Positions 41,881 through 50,218 of a stretch of 64,000 nt of DNA are shown one piece after another. The notes under the pieces are model-generated. The model did not search any database. It saw only the letters and a program-made list of their open reading frames with translations, and was not told where the DNA came from. This stretch comes from Chryseobacterium arthrosphaerae (GTDB lineage Bacteria; Bacteroidota; Bacteroidia; Flavobacteriales; Weeksellaceae). The stretch covers positions 2,666,001 through 2,730,000 of the forward strand of contig NZ_MAYG01000001.1 in NCBI RefSeq assembly GCF_001684965.1. The letters run 5' to 3'. Made by a program: the position numbers and the translations under genes. Numbering within the stretch: position 1 is the first letter of the stretch; every line of letters begins with the position of its first letter.

Positions 41881-43344
41881 TTAAAGTTCTTTTCTTAACC
41901 TTGCTACAGGAATATTGAGCTGCTCCCGATATTTTGCAATCGTCCGTCTCGCAATATTATAGCCCTGTTCTTTTAAGATCACTACCAGAGCGTCATCCGT
42001 TAGTGGCTTTCTCTTGTTCTCTTTACTGATAACCTCCTGAAGATGGGTTTTAATCTCTTTCGTAGAAACTTCTTCCCCGTCATCGTTGGTCAGGCTGTCT
42101 GAGAACAGGTCTTTAAGGTAGACGATACCATTAGGAGTATCGGCATATTTACTTTTTACCACCCTTGAGATCGTAGAGATATCAAAACCTGTAATATCAG
42201 CAACATCTTTCAGAATCATCGGCTTCAGAGACTTTTCATCCCCTGTAATGAAATAATCCTTCTGGAATTTCACAATAGCGGTAATCGTCTGCAACAGGGT
42301 ATTCTGGCGCTGGTTGATGGCATCAATATACCACTTTGCGGCATCCAGTTTCTGTTTGATGAATAATGCTGCCTGTTTATGCTCTGATGAATTTTTATCG
42401 TGAGAATAGGTAGACAGAATATCTTTGTATTCCTCAGAAACTCTTAATGTGGGAGCATTTTTGCTGTTAAGCATAGGAATTACCTGGCCATCTTTTACCT
42501 GAATCACAAAATCCGGAATAATCTCCTGGTTGATGGTGATCGTCTGGGTATCAAAATTCCCTCCTACTTTAGGAGAAAGCTTGGAAATTTCATCCAACGC
42601 ATCTTTCAGATCATCTTCTTCAATATCATACTTCTGAATGATCTTATTATAGTGCTTGTTTGTCAAGGCATCAAACTGATGTCTTAAAATATTTGCGGCT
42701 AAAGAAACCGCTTTATCTGAACTGACCTTCTTTTCGATCTGCAGCAGCAGGCATTCCTGAAGGCCTCTTGCTCCTACTCCCGGCGGATCAAGCTTCTGAA
42801 TATAGTTTTCAAGGATATCTTCTACTTTTTCTTTGGTGGTATACACGCCCTGGGAGAAAGCAAGATCATCCACGATAGATTTAATCTCTCTTCTTAAATA
42901 TCCATCCGTATCCAGATTCCCGATAAGGTATTCTGCAATTTTCAGGTCCTCTTCATTGATGTTTACCAGATGAATCTGTTCCATCAGATAATCGTACAAT
43001 GACTGTCCTTCCGTCAGAAGGCTCTCATTATCAAATTCTTCATCATCCGGAGAATAGTTGCTGGATGCGGTTTTATAGCTTGGTTCGTCGTCATAAAGAT
43101 ATTCATTGACGTCAAAATCTGTTTCAATGCTTTCCGTACCCTCATCCTGATAAGCGTCTTCCAAAGAAGAATATTCATCCTCCTTAGAATCCTCTTTCGC
43201 AATTTCCAAAGCAGGGTTTTCCTCTAACTCTCGCTCCAACTCCTCTTCAAATTCAAGAGTATGAAGCTGAATAAGCTTCATCAACTGGATCTGCTGAGGG
43301 GCCAGCTTCTGCCCTAATTTGAGTTGTAAGTGTTGTTTAAGCAT
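41881..43344 (-). CDS. rpoN: RNA polymerase sigma-54 factor
   Basis: This 487-aa protein has the Q-rich activator-interacting region I at the N-terminus (LKQHLQLKLGQKLAPQQIQLMKLIQL), an acidic linker (about 50-105), the core-binding region (LDPPGVGARGLQECLLLQ), the HTH region and the RpoN box ARRTIAKYRE at 465-474. Sigma-54 needs AAA+ activators for open-complex formation; none is encoded in this window. Length is normal. It ends at a strong bidirectional terminator. Confidence 0.97.
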   Translation of the reverse strand: MLKQHLQLKLGQKLAPQQIQLMKLIQLHTLEFEEELERELEENPALEIAKEDSKEDEYSSLEDAYQDEGTESIETDFDVNEYLYDDEPSYKTASSNYSPDDEEFDNESLLTEGQSLYDYLMEQIHLVNINEEDLKIAEYLIGNLDTDGYLRREIKSIVDDLAFSQGVYTTKEKVEDILENYIQKLDPPGVGARGLQECLLLQIEKKVSSDKAVSLAANILRHQFDALTNKHYNKIIQKYDIEEDDLKDALDEISKLSPKVGGNFDTQTITINQEIIPDFVIQVKDGQVIPMLNSKNAPTLRVSEEYKDILSTYSHDKNSSEHKQAALFIKQKLDAAKWYIDAINQRQNTLLQTITAIVKFQKDYFITGDEKSLKPMILKDVADITGFDISTISRVVKSKYADTPNGIVYLKDLFSDSLTNDDGEEVSTKEIKTHLQEVISKENKRKPLTDDALVVILKEQGYNIARRTIAKYREQLNIPVARLRKEL

Positions 43345-43462
43345 ATTCTTATTTGCGTTTTAACATAACATATTCTACGAATTTAATAAATTTATTTGAT
43401 AAAAAATACATTTAGCATGATTTTTGCATTATACATCCTAACATAATAAACTATTAAGAAAT

Positions 43463-43497
43463 AAAAAAAGCCTTAACTTTTGATTAAGGCTTTTTTT
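43463..43497 (-). terminator. Rho-independent terminator of asnS
   Basis: A 14-bp stem AAAAAAAGCCTTAA / TTAAGGCTTTTTTT with a 7-nt loop, 7 nt past the asnS stop. The symmetric A/T runs would let it act on both strands. Confidence 0.88.
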
Positions 43498-43503
43498 ATT
43501 GTT

Positions 43504-44952
43504 CTAGAATTCAGCGCTTTTCGGCGTTCTAGGGAAAGGAATTACGTCTCTGATATTCGTCATTCCCGTTACGAAAAGAACAAGTCTTTCCAGTCCTAAA
43601 CCGAAACCTGCATGCGGTACAGAACCGAATTTTCTGGTATCAAGGTACCACCAAAGCTCGTGCTCATCTACATGCATATCTGCCATTTTCTGTTTTAATA
43701 CGTCTAATCTTGCTTCTCTTTCTGATCCGCCGATGATCTCACCGATTCCCGGGAACAGAACATCCATAGCTGCAACGGTTTTGTTGTCATCGTTCAGTTT
43801 CATATAGAACGCTTTGATCTCTTTCGGGTAATCAAATAATACTACCGGGCTTTCAAAATGTTTTTCCACAAGATATCTTTCGTGCTCAGACTGAAGATCA
43901 GTTCCCCATTCTTCTACCGGATACGCAAACTTACCTTTTTTGTTCTCTTTAGAGTTCAATAAGATTTCGATAGCTTCTGTATAGCTTACACGTTTGAAAC
44001 GTTTAGCCACTACGTTCTGAAGTTTTTCTATCAGTCCTTCTTTTGCTCTTTCTTTTTCAGGTTTTGTCTTTTGCTCTTCTGCAAAACGTTTGTCTAAGAA
44101 GTCAAGATCGTCTTTACAGTTATCCAATACATACTGAATCACATATTTTAAGAAATCTTCCGCAAGGTCGATGTTATCTTCAAGGTTGTTGAATGCCACT
44201 TCCGGCTCAATCATCCAGAATTCTGCAAGGTGTCTCGTTGTGTTTGAGTTCTCAGCACGGAATGTAGGTCCGAAAGTATAGATTCTTCCCAATCCCATTG
44301 CTGCAGTTTCTCCCTCCAGCTGACCTGAAACGGTAAGGTTCGTTTTTCTTCCGAAGAAATCCTGTGAAAAATCAATCTCTCCTTCTTCAGTTCTCGGCAT
44401 GTTGTTCAGGTCAAAGTTTGTAACTCCGAACATTTCTCCTGCTCCTTCTGCATCTGCACCGGTAATCACAGGTGTGTTGATATAGAAGAACTGGTTTTGG
44501 TTGAAGAATGAGTGTACAGCAAAGCTCACAGCATGACGCACTCTGAACACCGCTCCGAAGAGGTTGGTTCTGAATCTTAAGTGTGCCTGCTCACGAAGTT
44601 TCTCCAGGCTGTGTTTCTTAGGCTGAAGAATTGTGTTCTGAAGTTCTTCTGTGAAGTTATCTCCTAAAATAATGATCTTTTTAGCGATAATTTCCACAGA
44701 TTGTCCTGCTCCCTGGCTTTCCACTACTTCTCCTACCACTTTCAGGGAAGAAGCCGTACTGATATTCTTGATGATTGCTTCGTCAAAATTTTCGAAATCA
44801 ACAACTATCTGCAAATTATTAATCGTAGAACCATCATTAAGCGCAATAAAGCGATTAGCACGGAAGGATCTTACCCATCCGTAAACTGTAATGTCATGAT
44901 GTAATACTTTCTTGTAATCCTTCAGGATTTCTTTGATCGTTTGCTTTTTCAT
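43504..44952 (-). CDS. asnS: Asparaginyl-tRNA synthetase
   Basis: This 482-aa class II synthetase charges tRNA-Asn. The N-terminal OB-fold anticodon-binding domain ([30 protein letters not shown]) is followed by motif 2 ([24 protein letters not shown]) and motif 3 ([15 protein letters not shown]). [16 protein letters not shown] is the AsnS-type substrate loop. Complete and normal in length. The promoter box at 44992-44999 adjoins the terminator of the upstream region. Confidence 0.98.
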   Translation of the reverse strand: MKKQTIKEILKDYKKVLHHDITVYGWVRSFRANRFIALNDGSTINNLQIVVDFENFDEAIIKNISTASSLKVVGEVVESQGAGQSVEIIAKKIIILGDNFTEELQNTILQPKKHSLEKLREQAHLRFRTNLFGAVFRVRHAVSFAVHSFFNQNQFFYINTPVITGADAEGAGEMFGVTNFDLNNMPRTEEGEIDFSQDFFGRKTNLTVSGQLEGETAAMGLGRIYTFGPTFRAENSNTTRHLAEFWMIEPEVAFNNLEDNIDLAEDFLKYVIQYVLDNCKDDLDFLDKRFAEEQKTKPEKERAKEGLIEKLQNVVAKRFKRVSYTEAIEILLNSKENKKGKFAYPVEEWGTDLQSEHERYLVEKHFESPVVLFDYPKEIKAFYMKLNDDNKTVAAMDVLFPGIGEIIGGSEREARLDVLKQKMADMHVDEHELWWYLDTRKFGSVPHAGFGLGLERLVLFVTGMTNIRDVIPFPRTPKSAEF

Positions 44953-44991
44953 TTGTTGATGATAAATTTTTTATATAAAAATTAATGTCTG

Positions 44992-44999
44992 CAAAGTTA
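44992..44999 (-). promoter_or_regulatory. -7 promoter box (TAACTTTG) of asnS
   Basis: An exact TAnnTTTG match on the minus strand, 39 nt before the asnS ATG. The terminator stem at 45001-45032 occupies the place of the -33 element. Confidence 0.5.
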
Positions 45000-45000
45000 C

Positions 45001-45032
45001 AAAAAAACAGCGCAACTTCATGGTTACGCTGT
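45001..45032 (-). terminator. Minus-strand rho-independent terminator upstream of asnS
   Basis: The stem ACAGCGTAAC / GTTGCGCTGT (one mismatch) with a 6-nt loop is followed on the minus strand by seven T. The nearest annotated minus-strand gene upstream ends 590 nt away, so it may end a long 3' UTR or a small unannotated transcript. Confidence 0.75.
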
Positions 45033-45041
45033 CTTTAAAAA

Positions 45042-45107
45042 TCATTTATCAAGTATTAAAACTTTCAGTTCAAGAAAACCCAGTCTTCTTCCGTGTGTCT
45101 TTTTCAT
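45042..45107 (-). other. Possible 21-aa small ORF directly before a terminator
   Basis: ATG 45107 to TGA 45042 encodes a 21-residue basic/hydrophobic peptide beginning MKKTHGRRLGFLELKV. Its stop lies 10 nt before the terminator stem on the same strand. Frames this short arise often by chance; only the placement between a G-rich stretch and the terminator makes it worth recording. Confidence 0.2.
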
Positions 45108-45544
45108 TTTTTAAGTTTCATATGCCCCCCAATATGACCTTGAACTTTGATAAAATCTGCATTGATCTGAACTAAAAACTGATCCATCTTTATCACGTGA
45201 AGGATAATGAATATCCTGAGTTTTTATGGTTTAGTTTTATAATGTATAGAAAATGGTTATTAGTTTTAAATGATAAGATTCTCTGTTTTATTTTTAGTTC
45301 ATCTTAACCATTGCGGATCTTCTCAAGGTATATTGTTTTTAATTACTTCATAAATTCTTTTTTAAATGATCACTAATCTCTACGTTCCTAACTTTACTGT
45401 TTCACTCCCTCATCTCTGAGTTTCTCAAATTCATTTTTTTTGTATTTACATTTTGTTCTGTGGAAGCGCAAAATATAAAAGAGTTGTGTTTTTACCTCTG
45501 GAGCAAAGATGCTATAAAGAAGAATGATCATGCAAGCAAATACT

Positions 45545-45588
45545 CTATAGATTCATAAATTTATATAACTAAAATCATGAATCTATAG
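45545..45588. repeat. 12-bp inverted repeat after the TPR-AraC gene
   Basis: Perfect arms CTATAGATTCAT and ATGAATCTATAG with a 20-nt AT-rich loop, starting 32 nt past the stop of the regulator gene. It could act as its terminator hairpin, although no T-run follows. Confidence 0.55.
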
Positions 45589-45620
45589 AATTTAAAATAC
45601 TGAATATCAATAAAATAAAC

Positions 45621-47342
45621 CTAAATTGATTTCATATTTTCAATTTCCTTCAGGTAGACGGAAAGGGGCGTTCCGGTTCTCTTTTTGAACGCTAAAGTGA
45701 AAGCCTGTTCATTATTATACCCTAATTCTTCGGCAATAAAAGGGAGCTTGTAGGATCTGAATTTCCTGTCATTGACCAGTCTGTTGATGGCATAGTCAAT
45801 TCTGAGATCATTAAGATAAGTGGCAAAATTTTTCCCTTTGTAGGTATTGATAATTTCCGACAGGTATCTGGAATTGGTCTTGATTTTTTTTGCCAGACTG
45901 CCCAGTGTAATTCCTTTATTTAAAAACTGCTCTTTGCTTTCAAAGATTTCAAGTTCTTTTAAAATGGTCTGAACGACATCTTCAGAAATTATCTTAGCAG
46001 GTTTGTCTCCTGTATTTTCTACCGGGAGATCCTGTGATACTGATTCATGTCGTAATTCATCTTCCCGGGCCACCTTATCTTCATTGACAGACTGAATTAA
46101 GTCCTGCGCAATTTTTTTGTATTTCTTTTCCGTTCTTTTATACTTAAAATATACATTGATAAAAAGCAGATGAGAAATCAGCAGACAACTGAGAACGATA
46201 TAAAAAAGATTTTTCCTGCTTTGAAGTTCGGCAATAATCGATTCTTTTTCCTGCTGCAGATTCAAAGCATCATACCGCCTTGGCACTTCCCTGGAGATAT
46301 ATCTGAACTGAGTATCCAGCACATGATCTGCCTCTAAAAACCGTTCAACATAATACAGCTGTTTTTCCTTGTCATTATTTTCTTTATAATAACGGATAAG
46401 ATAAGTATAGACTTCCTTCAGCTCAGGAAAAACAGAACCCGTTTTCTGAACCAGAGAATCGAGTTTGGAAAAATATCCTATTGCTTTCTCCTTATCCTGC
46501 AAACCTGCATAGGATCTTCCTAAGTTTAAAAGTGTATAATTCTGAGCTCTTTTGCTGTACTCCTTTGTTTTGAAAAAAAAGTTTTCGCAGGGAGCCAGGT
46601 TGTGAATAGCGTCGTTGTATTTTTTCTGTTTTACATAATAGTACCCAAGCAATCCCATATTCTGATAACGGCCATAATGATTTTTGTTTTTTTCAGAGGT
46701 CTTTAACCCTTCCTGAATCAATATATAGGCAGAATCCATTTTATTGATCTCTATATAAGTGTCTGCCAGGTTTAATTTAAGAAGTTGACGCTCTTCCGGA
46801 TTCATATAGTCCGCATTATAAGCGTAATACCTGAGTGTCTTTGCTGTTTCGGCATGTTTTCCAATATAATTATTCAGATAAGCGATACTTATGTTGGCCA
46901 TAGCGATCTGCCTTTTATTCTTTTTCTCTTTGGCATATTTCAGACCCAGTATATAATTATTCAAAGCTGCCTGGGGATTGTCTGACCGGTAATAAAGGTT
47001 TCCTCTTAACAGATAGGTCCTGGCAGGATAATAATCTTCTTCAGAATTTTTTGTAATGGATTGTAAACTGTCAAGATATTGTAAAGCTACCGGTAAAGGT
47101 TTGTCAAAGTGCAGCATGACATATGCTTCGGCAATCCGGGTATTATTTTTCTCAGATTTGGCTTTTTTAAGGTAATATTCTGCGATTTTTTTACTTCCTG
47201 CATCACCGATCCCGGAGTTATAGACCCTCTCCTCCATTTCCTGATAGGTCATTTTCTCCAGAGGGTGGTCATCAACTTTATTCATCTGTGCATAGAGCAC
47301 ATTACAAACAGTCAACAACAGTATCAAAAATTTTATTTTCAT
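45621..47342 (-). CDS. TPR-containing membrane regulator with C-terminal AraC-type HTH
   Basis: This 573-aa protein has a signal peptide/anchor (MKIKFLILLLTVCNVLYAQ), about 340 residues of TPR-like helical repeats (for example AYVMLHFDKPLPVALQYLDSL, RTYLLRGNLYYRSDNPQAALNNYILGL), one TM helix near 380-400 (NLFYIVLSCLLISHLLFINVYF), a short coiled linker, then an AraC-type DNA-binding domain in the last 100 residues (SRYLSEIINTYKGKNFATYLNDLRIDYA ... FIAEELGYNNEQAFTLAFKKRTGTPLSVYL). A periplasmic sensor joined directly to a cytosolic DNA-binding domain is a one-component design common in Bacteroidota. The signal sensed is unknown. A -7 box lies 21 nt upstream. Confidence 0.88.
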   Translation of the reverse strand: MKIKFLILLLTVCNVLYAQMNKVDDHPLEKMTYQEMEERVYNSGIGDAGSKKIAEYYLKKAKSEKNNTRIAEAYVMLHFDKPLPVALQYLDSLQSITKNSEEDYYPARTYLLRGNLYYRSDNPQAALNNYILGLKYAKEKKNKRQIAMANISIAYLNNYIGKHAETAKTLRYYAYNADYMNPEERQLLKLNLADTYIEINKMDSAYILIQEGLKTSEKNKNHYGRYQNMGLLGYYYVKQKKYNDAIHNLAPCENFFFKTKEYSKRAQNYTLLNLGRSYAGLQDKEKAIGYFSKLDSLVQKTGSVFPELKEVYTYLIRYYKENNDKEKQLYYVERFLEADHVLDTQFRYISREVPRRYDALNLQQEKESIIAELQSRKNLFYIVLSCLLISHLLFINVYFKYKRTEKKYKKIAQDLIQSVNEDKVAREDELRHESVSQDLPVENTGDKPAKIISEDVVQTILKELEIFESKEQFLNKGITLGSLAKKIKTNSRYLSEIINTYKGKNFATYLNDLRIDYAINRLVNDRKFRSYKLPFIAEELGYNNEQAFTLAFKKRTGTPLSVYLKEIENMKSI

Positions 47343-47362
47343 CGTGGGTCCTAGCTATATTA

Positions 47363-47370
47363 CAAAAATA
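47363..47370 (-). promoter_or_regulatory. -7 promoter box (TATTTTTG) of the TPR-AraC gene
   Basis: An exact TAnnTTTG match on the minus strand, 21 nt before the ATG, with no -33 match. Confidence 0.4.
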
Positions 47371-47472
47371 TTATTTTAATCAGTACCTCACCAGCCTTTT
47401 AACTTTTCCATTCATATAAAAGTGGTAATTTCATACAAAGAATCTGCAGATTCCAGACCGTGATCCTTTGCA

Positions 47473-48114
47473 TCACCTCCACTCTACTTTGCCTTCCATA
47501 TAATAGACTTTACCATTATTTTCGTAAAGAAGATCATATCCCTGATCTGTCAGATAGAAATGGCAGACTTTTACTTCCCCGCCCCGGTCTTTAAACGTAA
47601 GGACTGCAGGACATAATTTTGCTTCATTCATCTTTACCACGATCAGATCATAATCTTTAAGGATATTCTTTTTGCTGTACATAGAAAGCATCCGGTCATT
47701 GATCAGCCGTATATACTTGAGAGATGAAAGGGGATATGTAATCAGTGCCCATGGCTTTCCGGCTGCTCTGGCTGCATTTTCATTATAAAAATTAGTGATG
47801 GCGATACTGTCTTTGGTGATATTCTTTACGATATTTGTTTCATATCTTTTTCCATCAGTAAATTCCATGCTGTAGATGGCTTCCATTCTTACAGCAAAAC
47901 CTTTTTTAGCAGCTTTTAAGTCTTTAAGATCTATAAATTGTTTTCCTTTTTTAATGACAATCAAAACATTTCCTTCACCATAATCACAGTCATAATATTG
48001 TTGATACGCAATAGAATCGTCAATAGCTGCATTCAGACTGTCATTTTTAGCCTGTTGTGAAAAAAGCCATGTTGGCAGCATCAGTAAGAGTGATATCAAT
48101 TGATAATTTTTCAT
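47473..48114 (-). CDS. Secreted protein of unknown function
   Basis: This 213-aa protein has a signal peptide ending LFSQ (residues 1-20). The mature part is soluble, rich in beta strands and lysine, with YDCDYGEGNVLIVIKKGKQF and a C-terminal LTFKDRGGEVKVCHFYLTDQGYDLLYE segment. I recognise no family. It lies 56 nt downstream of the desaturase gene and probably belongs to the same minus-strand unit. Confidence 0.72.
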   Translation of the reverse strand: MKNYQLISLLLMLPTWLFSQQAKNDSLNAAIDDSIAYQQYYDCDYGEGNVLIVIKKGKQFIDLKDLKAAKKGFAVRMEAIYSMEFTDGKRYETNIVKNITKDSIAITNFYNENAARAAGKPWALITYPLSSLKYIRLINDRMLSMYSKKNILKDYDLIVVKMNEAKLCPAVLTFKDRGGEVKVCHFYLTDQGYDLLYENNGKVYYMEGKVEWR

Positions 48115-48170
48115 GATTCAATTATTTTAAGTTATAGGTGGTTTCTTTTTTATCAGAAAATAAATTCTGA

Positions 48171-49247
48171 TCATTTGCTAAGTTTCCTGAGATATTGATA
48201 ATGGGAAAGAACAGCGTTCACAATACTTTTTTCATGATACGGAAAGTTATTTCTTACCGCAGCTTTCTTTATTGCCGGGGTAATAATGGTGTATACCGTA
48301 TGAGGCAAGCCCGGGAAAAGATGATGGGCCGCATGGGAGTTGAATCCTCCGAAAATCCAGTTGGCAAGCCTGCTCGTGGGATGATAATCCAGCGATACGG
48401 CTAACTGATGTTCATAATAATCATAAGGGAGATAGCCATTTTCATCAGCTTTTGGAAAATCAGTCTCCAGACTTAAATGAGAAATGATCAGCGTCAGTAC
48501 AAAAAACAGGGAAATAGTGAGATGCATCACCAGGAAGGCCATTAGAATCGTCAGTACCGGAATATCAGTAAGAATTACAGGCAGGATCAACATGTATGTG
48601 AAATACGCTAATTTCAAAATGACAACCTCTGCAACAGACATCCAGGAATGGCTTTGATTTCTGAGATTCGCCAGTTCTTTTTTTCTCACATAAATAAAAT
48701 CTTTTATCAAAATCCAATGAAGGGTGTAAAAACAATACAGTACCGTAGCATAAAGGTGTTGATAGCTATGCATTTTCCTTTTAACCTGACTGGCAGACAG
48801 CCTGATAAAAATATTATCATCAATATCTGCATCACAACCGTCTACATTGGGAAAAACATGATGAGAAGCAATATGTCTCTTTTTCCACAGCCTTGCATTC
48901 ACTCCCTGCAGGTTGAAAGTGATATAATAGATGATCCGGTTAATTTTTTTATATTTTGAAAATGTATTGTGTACACAGTCATGGGAGCAATTAAATGCCA
49001 GTAATATGCCTGTAAGCCCCAGCAGTATATAATTCAGTATGACGGCCCAACCTTTATTTTCCATATAAGGATTAAAGAAAATATTGGCATACAGAACCAG
49101 GAAAGCAAGAGAATAGGATACAAACTTCAGGATCAATAATCTACCGGCTTTTCTAATAACGTCATCAGTCAGTAATATATTTACCTCTTCACGCAACTCC
49201 GAATAAAAGGGAGAAACGGCTTTTTTGAATTTAATTTTGGATTTCAC
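48171..49247 (-). CDS. Membrane fatty acid desaturase (acyl-CoA/lipid type)
   Basis: This 358-aa integral membrane di-iron enzyme has the three histidine boxes HDCVH (89-93), HIASHH (125-130) and HAAHH (305-309), with four TM segments arranged around them. It introduces double bonds into acyl chains using oxygen and reduced electron carrier; the box types match the linoleoyl-CoA/delta-6-like bacterial group. The start codon is GTG at 49245-49247; no upstream ATG is in frame and the next ATG would cut the protein. It sits between a surface-repeat protein and an unknown secreted protein, suggesting envelope remodelling. Substrate and regiospecificity are unknown. Confidence 0.88.
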   Translation of the reverse strand: MKSKIKFKKAVSPFYSELREEVNILLTDDVIRKAGRLLILKFVSYSLAFLVLYANIFFNPYMENKGWAVILNYILLGLTGILLAFNCSHDCVHNTFSKYKKINRIIYYITFNLQGVNARLWKKRHIASHHVFPNVDGCDADIDDNIFIRLSASQVKRKMHSYQHLYATVLYCFYTLHWILIKDFIYVRKKELANLRNQSHSWMSVAEVVILKLAYFTYMLILPVILTDIPVLTILMAFLVMHLTISLFFVLTLIISHLSLETDFPKADENGYLPYDYYEHQLAVSLDYHPTSRLANWIFGGFNSHAAHHLFPGLPHTVYTIITPAIKKAAVRNNFPYHEKSIVNAVLSHYQYLRKLSK

Positions 49248-49313
49248 GATGCTTCTTTTTAAATTTTAAAAACGGTATTCATTCCAAACCACAGATGATT
49301 GTAAAAGGATTTT

Positions 49314-49964
49314 TCATAATGCTTTTTTATGCATCTGTCTTTTAAAGTTCCAGTTGATCAGCGGTAATTTTCTTTTCCCGTTCTCATTCCACATTCCGAT
49401 CTGTATTCCTCTGAAATCATTGCACCTGTTGTACAAGCCGATCTGAATTCCCCGGCATTTCATACCTACATTGGCCAATGGCGCTACAGAAACGCCTTTC
49501 ATCTCGTGATGCAGATTAAAGAAGGGGGAAACAGAAACTCCGTTGATTACGGCATACGTGCTGATATTACTGGAGACATTGACCTCCAGGCCATTCGTTA
49601 CTGTAGGCTCCATATTGATCAGTGACAACTGCAATCCGTTGATCTTATTCATTTTTTCTCTGGGAATAATAATGTAATCATCATCAAGACTCCAGTCACC
49701 AATAGATGGTAATCCGAAAAACAGCAACGGCGGAAGAAAAATGCCCAGAAAACTGAACCCCATTCCTATCCCGTTTACTTTTTTAGGCTTAAAATGGTCT
49801 TCTTCATCATAATACTTAAAAAGAACTCCGTTGATATTTCTGACATTCTTTGAAGGAGAAACGGCAATAAACCCAGGCTTTAAAGAATCAACTCTTAATG
49901 TGTCTGATGCATACACCAGGCTACCGGATAGAAGAACTGCTATTAATAAGATTCGTGCTTTCAT
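49314..49964 (-). CDS. LA_2272-type surface-repeat protein
   Basis: This 216-aa protein has a signal peptide (MKARILLIAVLLSGSLVYA). A hydrophobic segment lies around 70-90 (GMGFSFLGIFLPPLLFFGL). The C-terminal half is a run of short repeats of the form NGVSVSPFFN, KGVSVAPLAN, RGIQIGLYN, RGIQIGMWN, the pattern of LA_2272 surface repeats. Function is not established for the family; a cell-surface or outer-membrane location is likely. It is the first gene of the minus-strand unit with the desaturase and lies divergent from a regulator gene with operator-like repeats between them. Confidence 0.78.
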   Translation of the reverse strand: MKARILLIAVLLSGSLVYASDTLRVDSLKPGFIAVSPSKNVRNINGVLFKYYDEEDHFKPKKVNGIGMGFSFLGIFLPPLLFFGLPSIGDWSLDDDYIIIPREKMNKINGLQLSLINMEPTVTNGLEVNVSSNISTYAVINGVSVSPFFNLHHEMKGVSVAPLANVGMKCRGIQIGLYNRCNDFRGIQIGMWNENGKRKLPLINWNFKRQMHKKAL

Positions 49965-49989
49965 AACTCATTATTTTAAAATTATATTT

Positions 49990-49997
49990 CAAAATTA
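49990..49997 (-). promoter_or_regulatory. -7 promoter box (TAATTTTG) of the surface-repeat/desaturase unit
   Basis: An exact TAnnTTTG match on the minus strand, 26 nt before the ATG at 49964. Confidence 0.5.
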
Positions 49998-50049
49998 TCA
50001 GCAGAAACCGCAGTTCCGAATGTGAAAAAAAATTAAAAAAAATATTCCG

Positions 50050-50066
50050 TTTGTGAAAATCGCAAA
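50050..50066. promoter_or_regulatory. Operator-like site 1 (TTTGTGAAAATCGCAAA)
   Basis: A near-perfect copy (one base different) of the palindromic site at 50199-50215, placed about 52 nt upstream of the -7 box of the divergent surface-repeat gene. Confidence 0.45.
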
Positions 50067-50194
50067 AGCCAGAACGGGGAAGTTGAAGAAAGGGGCTAAA
50101 GTCTACTCTTCACAACCTTCATTACTCCTCTTCTTCCAGCTTCCATCTTCCATCTTTTTAATCATTCCTTGTAAAACTCCTTCTCAAAAAACAC

Positions 50195-50202
50195 TACATT
50201 TG
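50195..50202 (+). promoter_or_regulatory. -7 promoter box (TACATTTG) of the HTH regulator gene
   Basis: An exact TAnnTTTG match 17 nt before the ATG at 50219. The predicted leader is only about 10 nt and is fully covered by the palindrome at 50199-50215. Confidence 0.5.
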
Positions 50203-50215
50203 TGAAAATCACAAA
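50199..50215. promoter_or_regulatory. Operator-like site 2 (TTTGTGAAAATCACAAA)
   Basis: Perfect arms TTTGTG/CACAAA around AAAAT, overlapping the -7 box and the presumed transcription start of the HTH regulator, ending 3 nt before its ATG. The layout suggests autoregulation by this regulator. Confidence 0.5.
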
Positions 50216-50218
50216 ACT

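Larger units (their letters stand above)
44953..45620. other. 668-nt gap between asnS and the TPR-AraC regulator gene
   Basis: No full-size gene is visible. From left to right it holds the asnS promoter box, a minus-strand terminator (45001-45032), a possible 21-codon reading frame (45042-45107, minus), AT-rich sequence without clear features, and a 12-bp inverted repeat (45545-45588). Confidence 0.5.
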
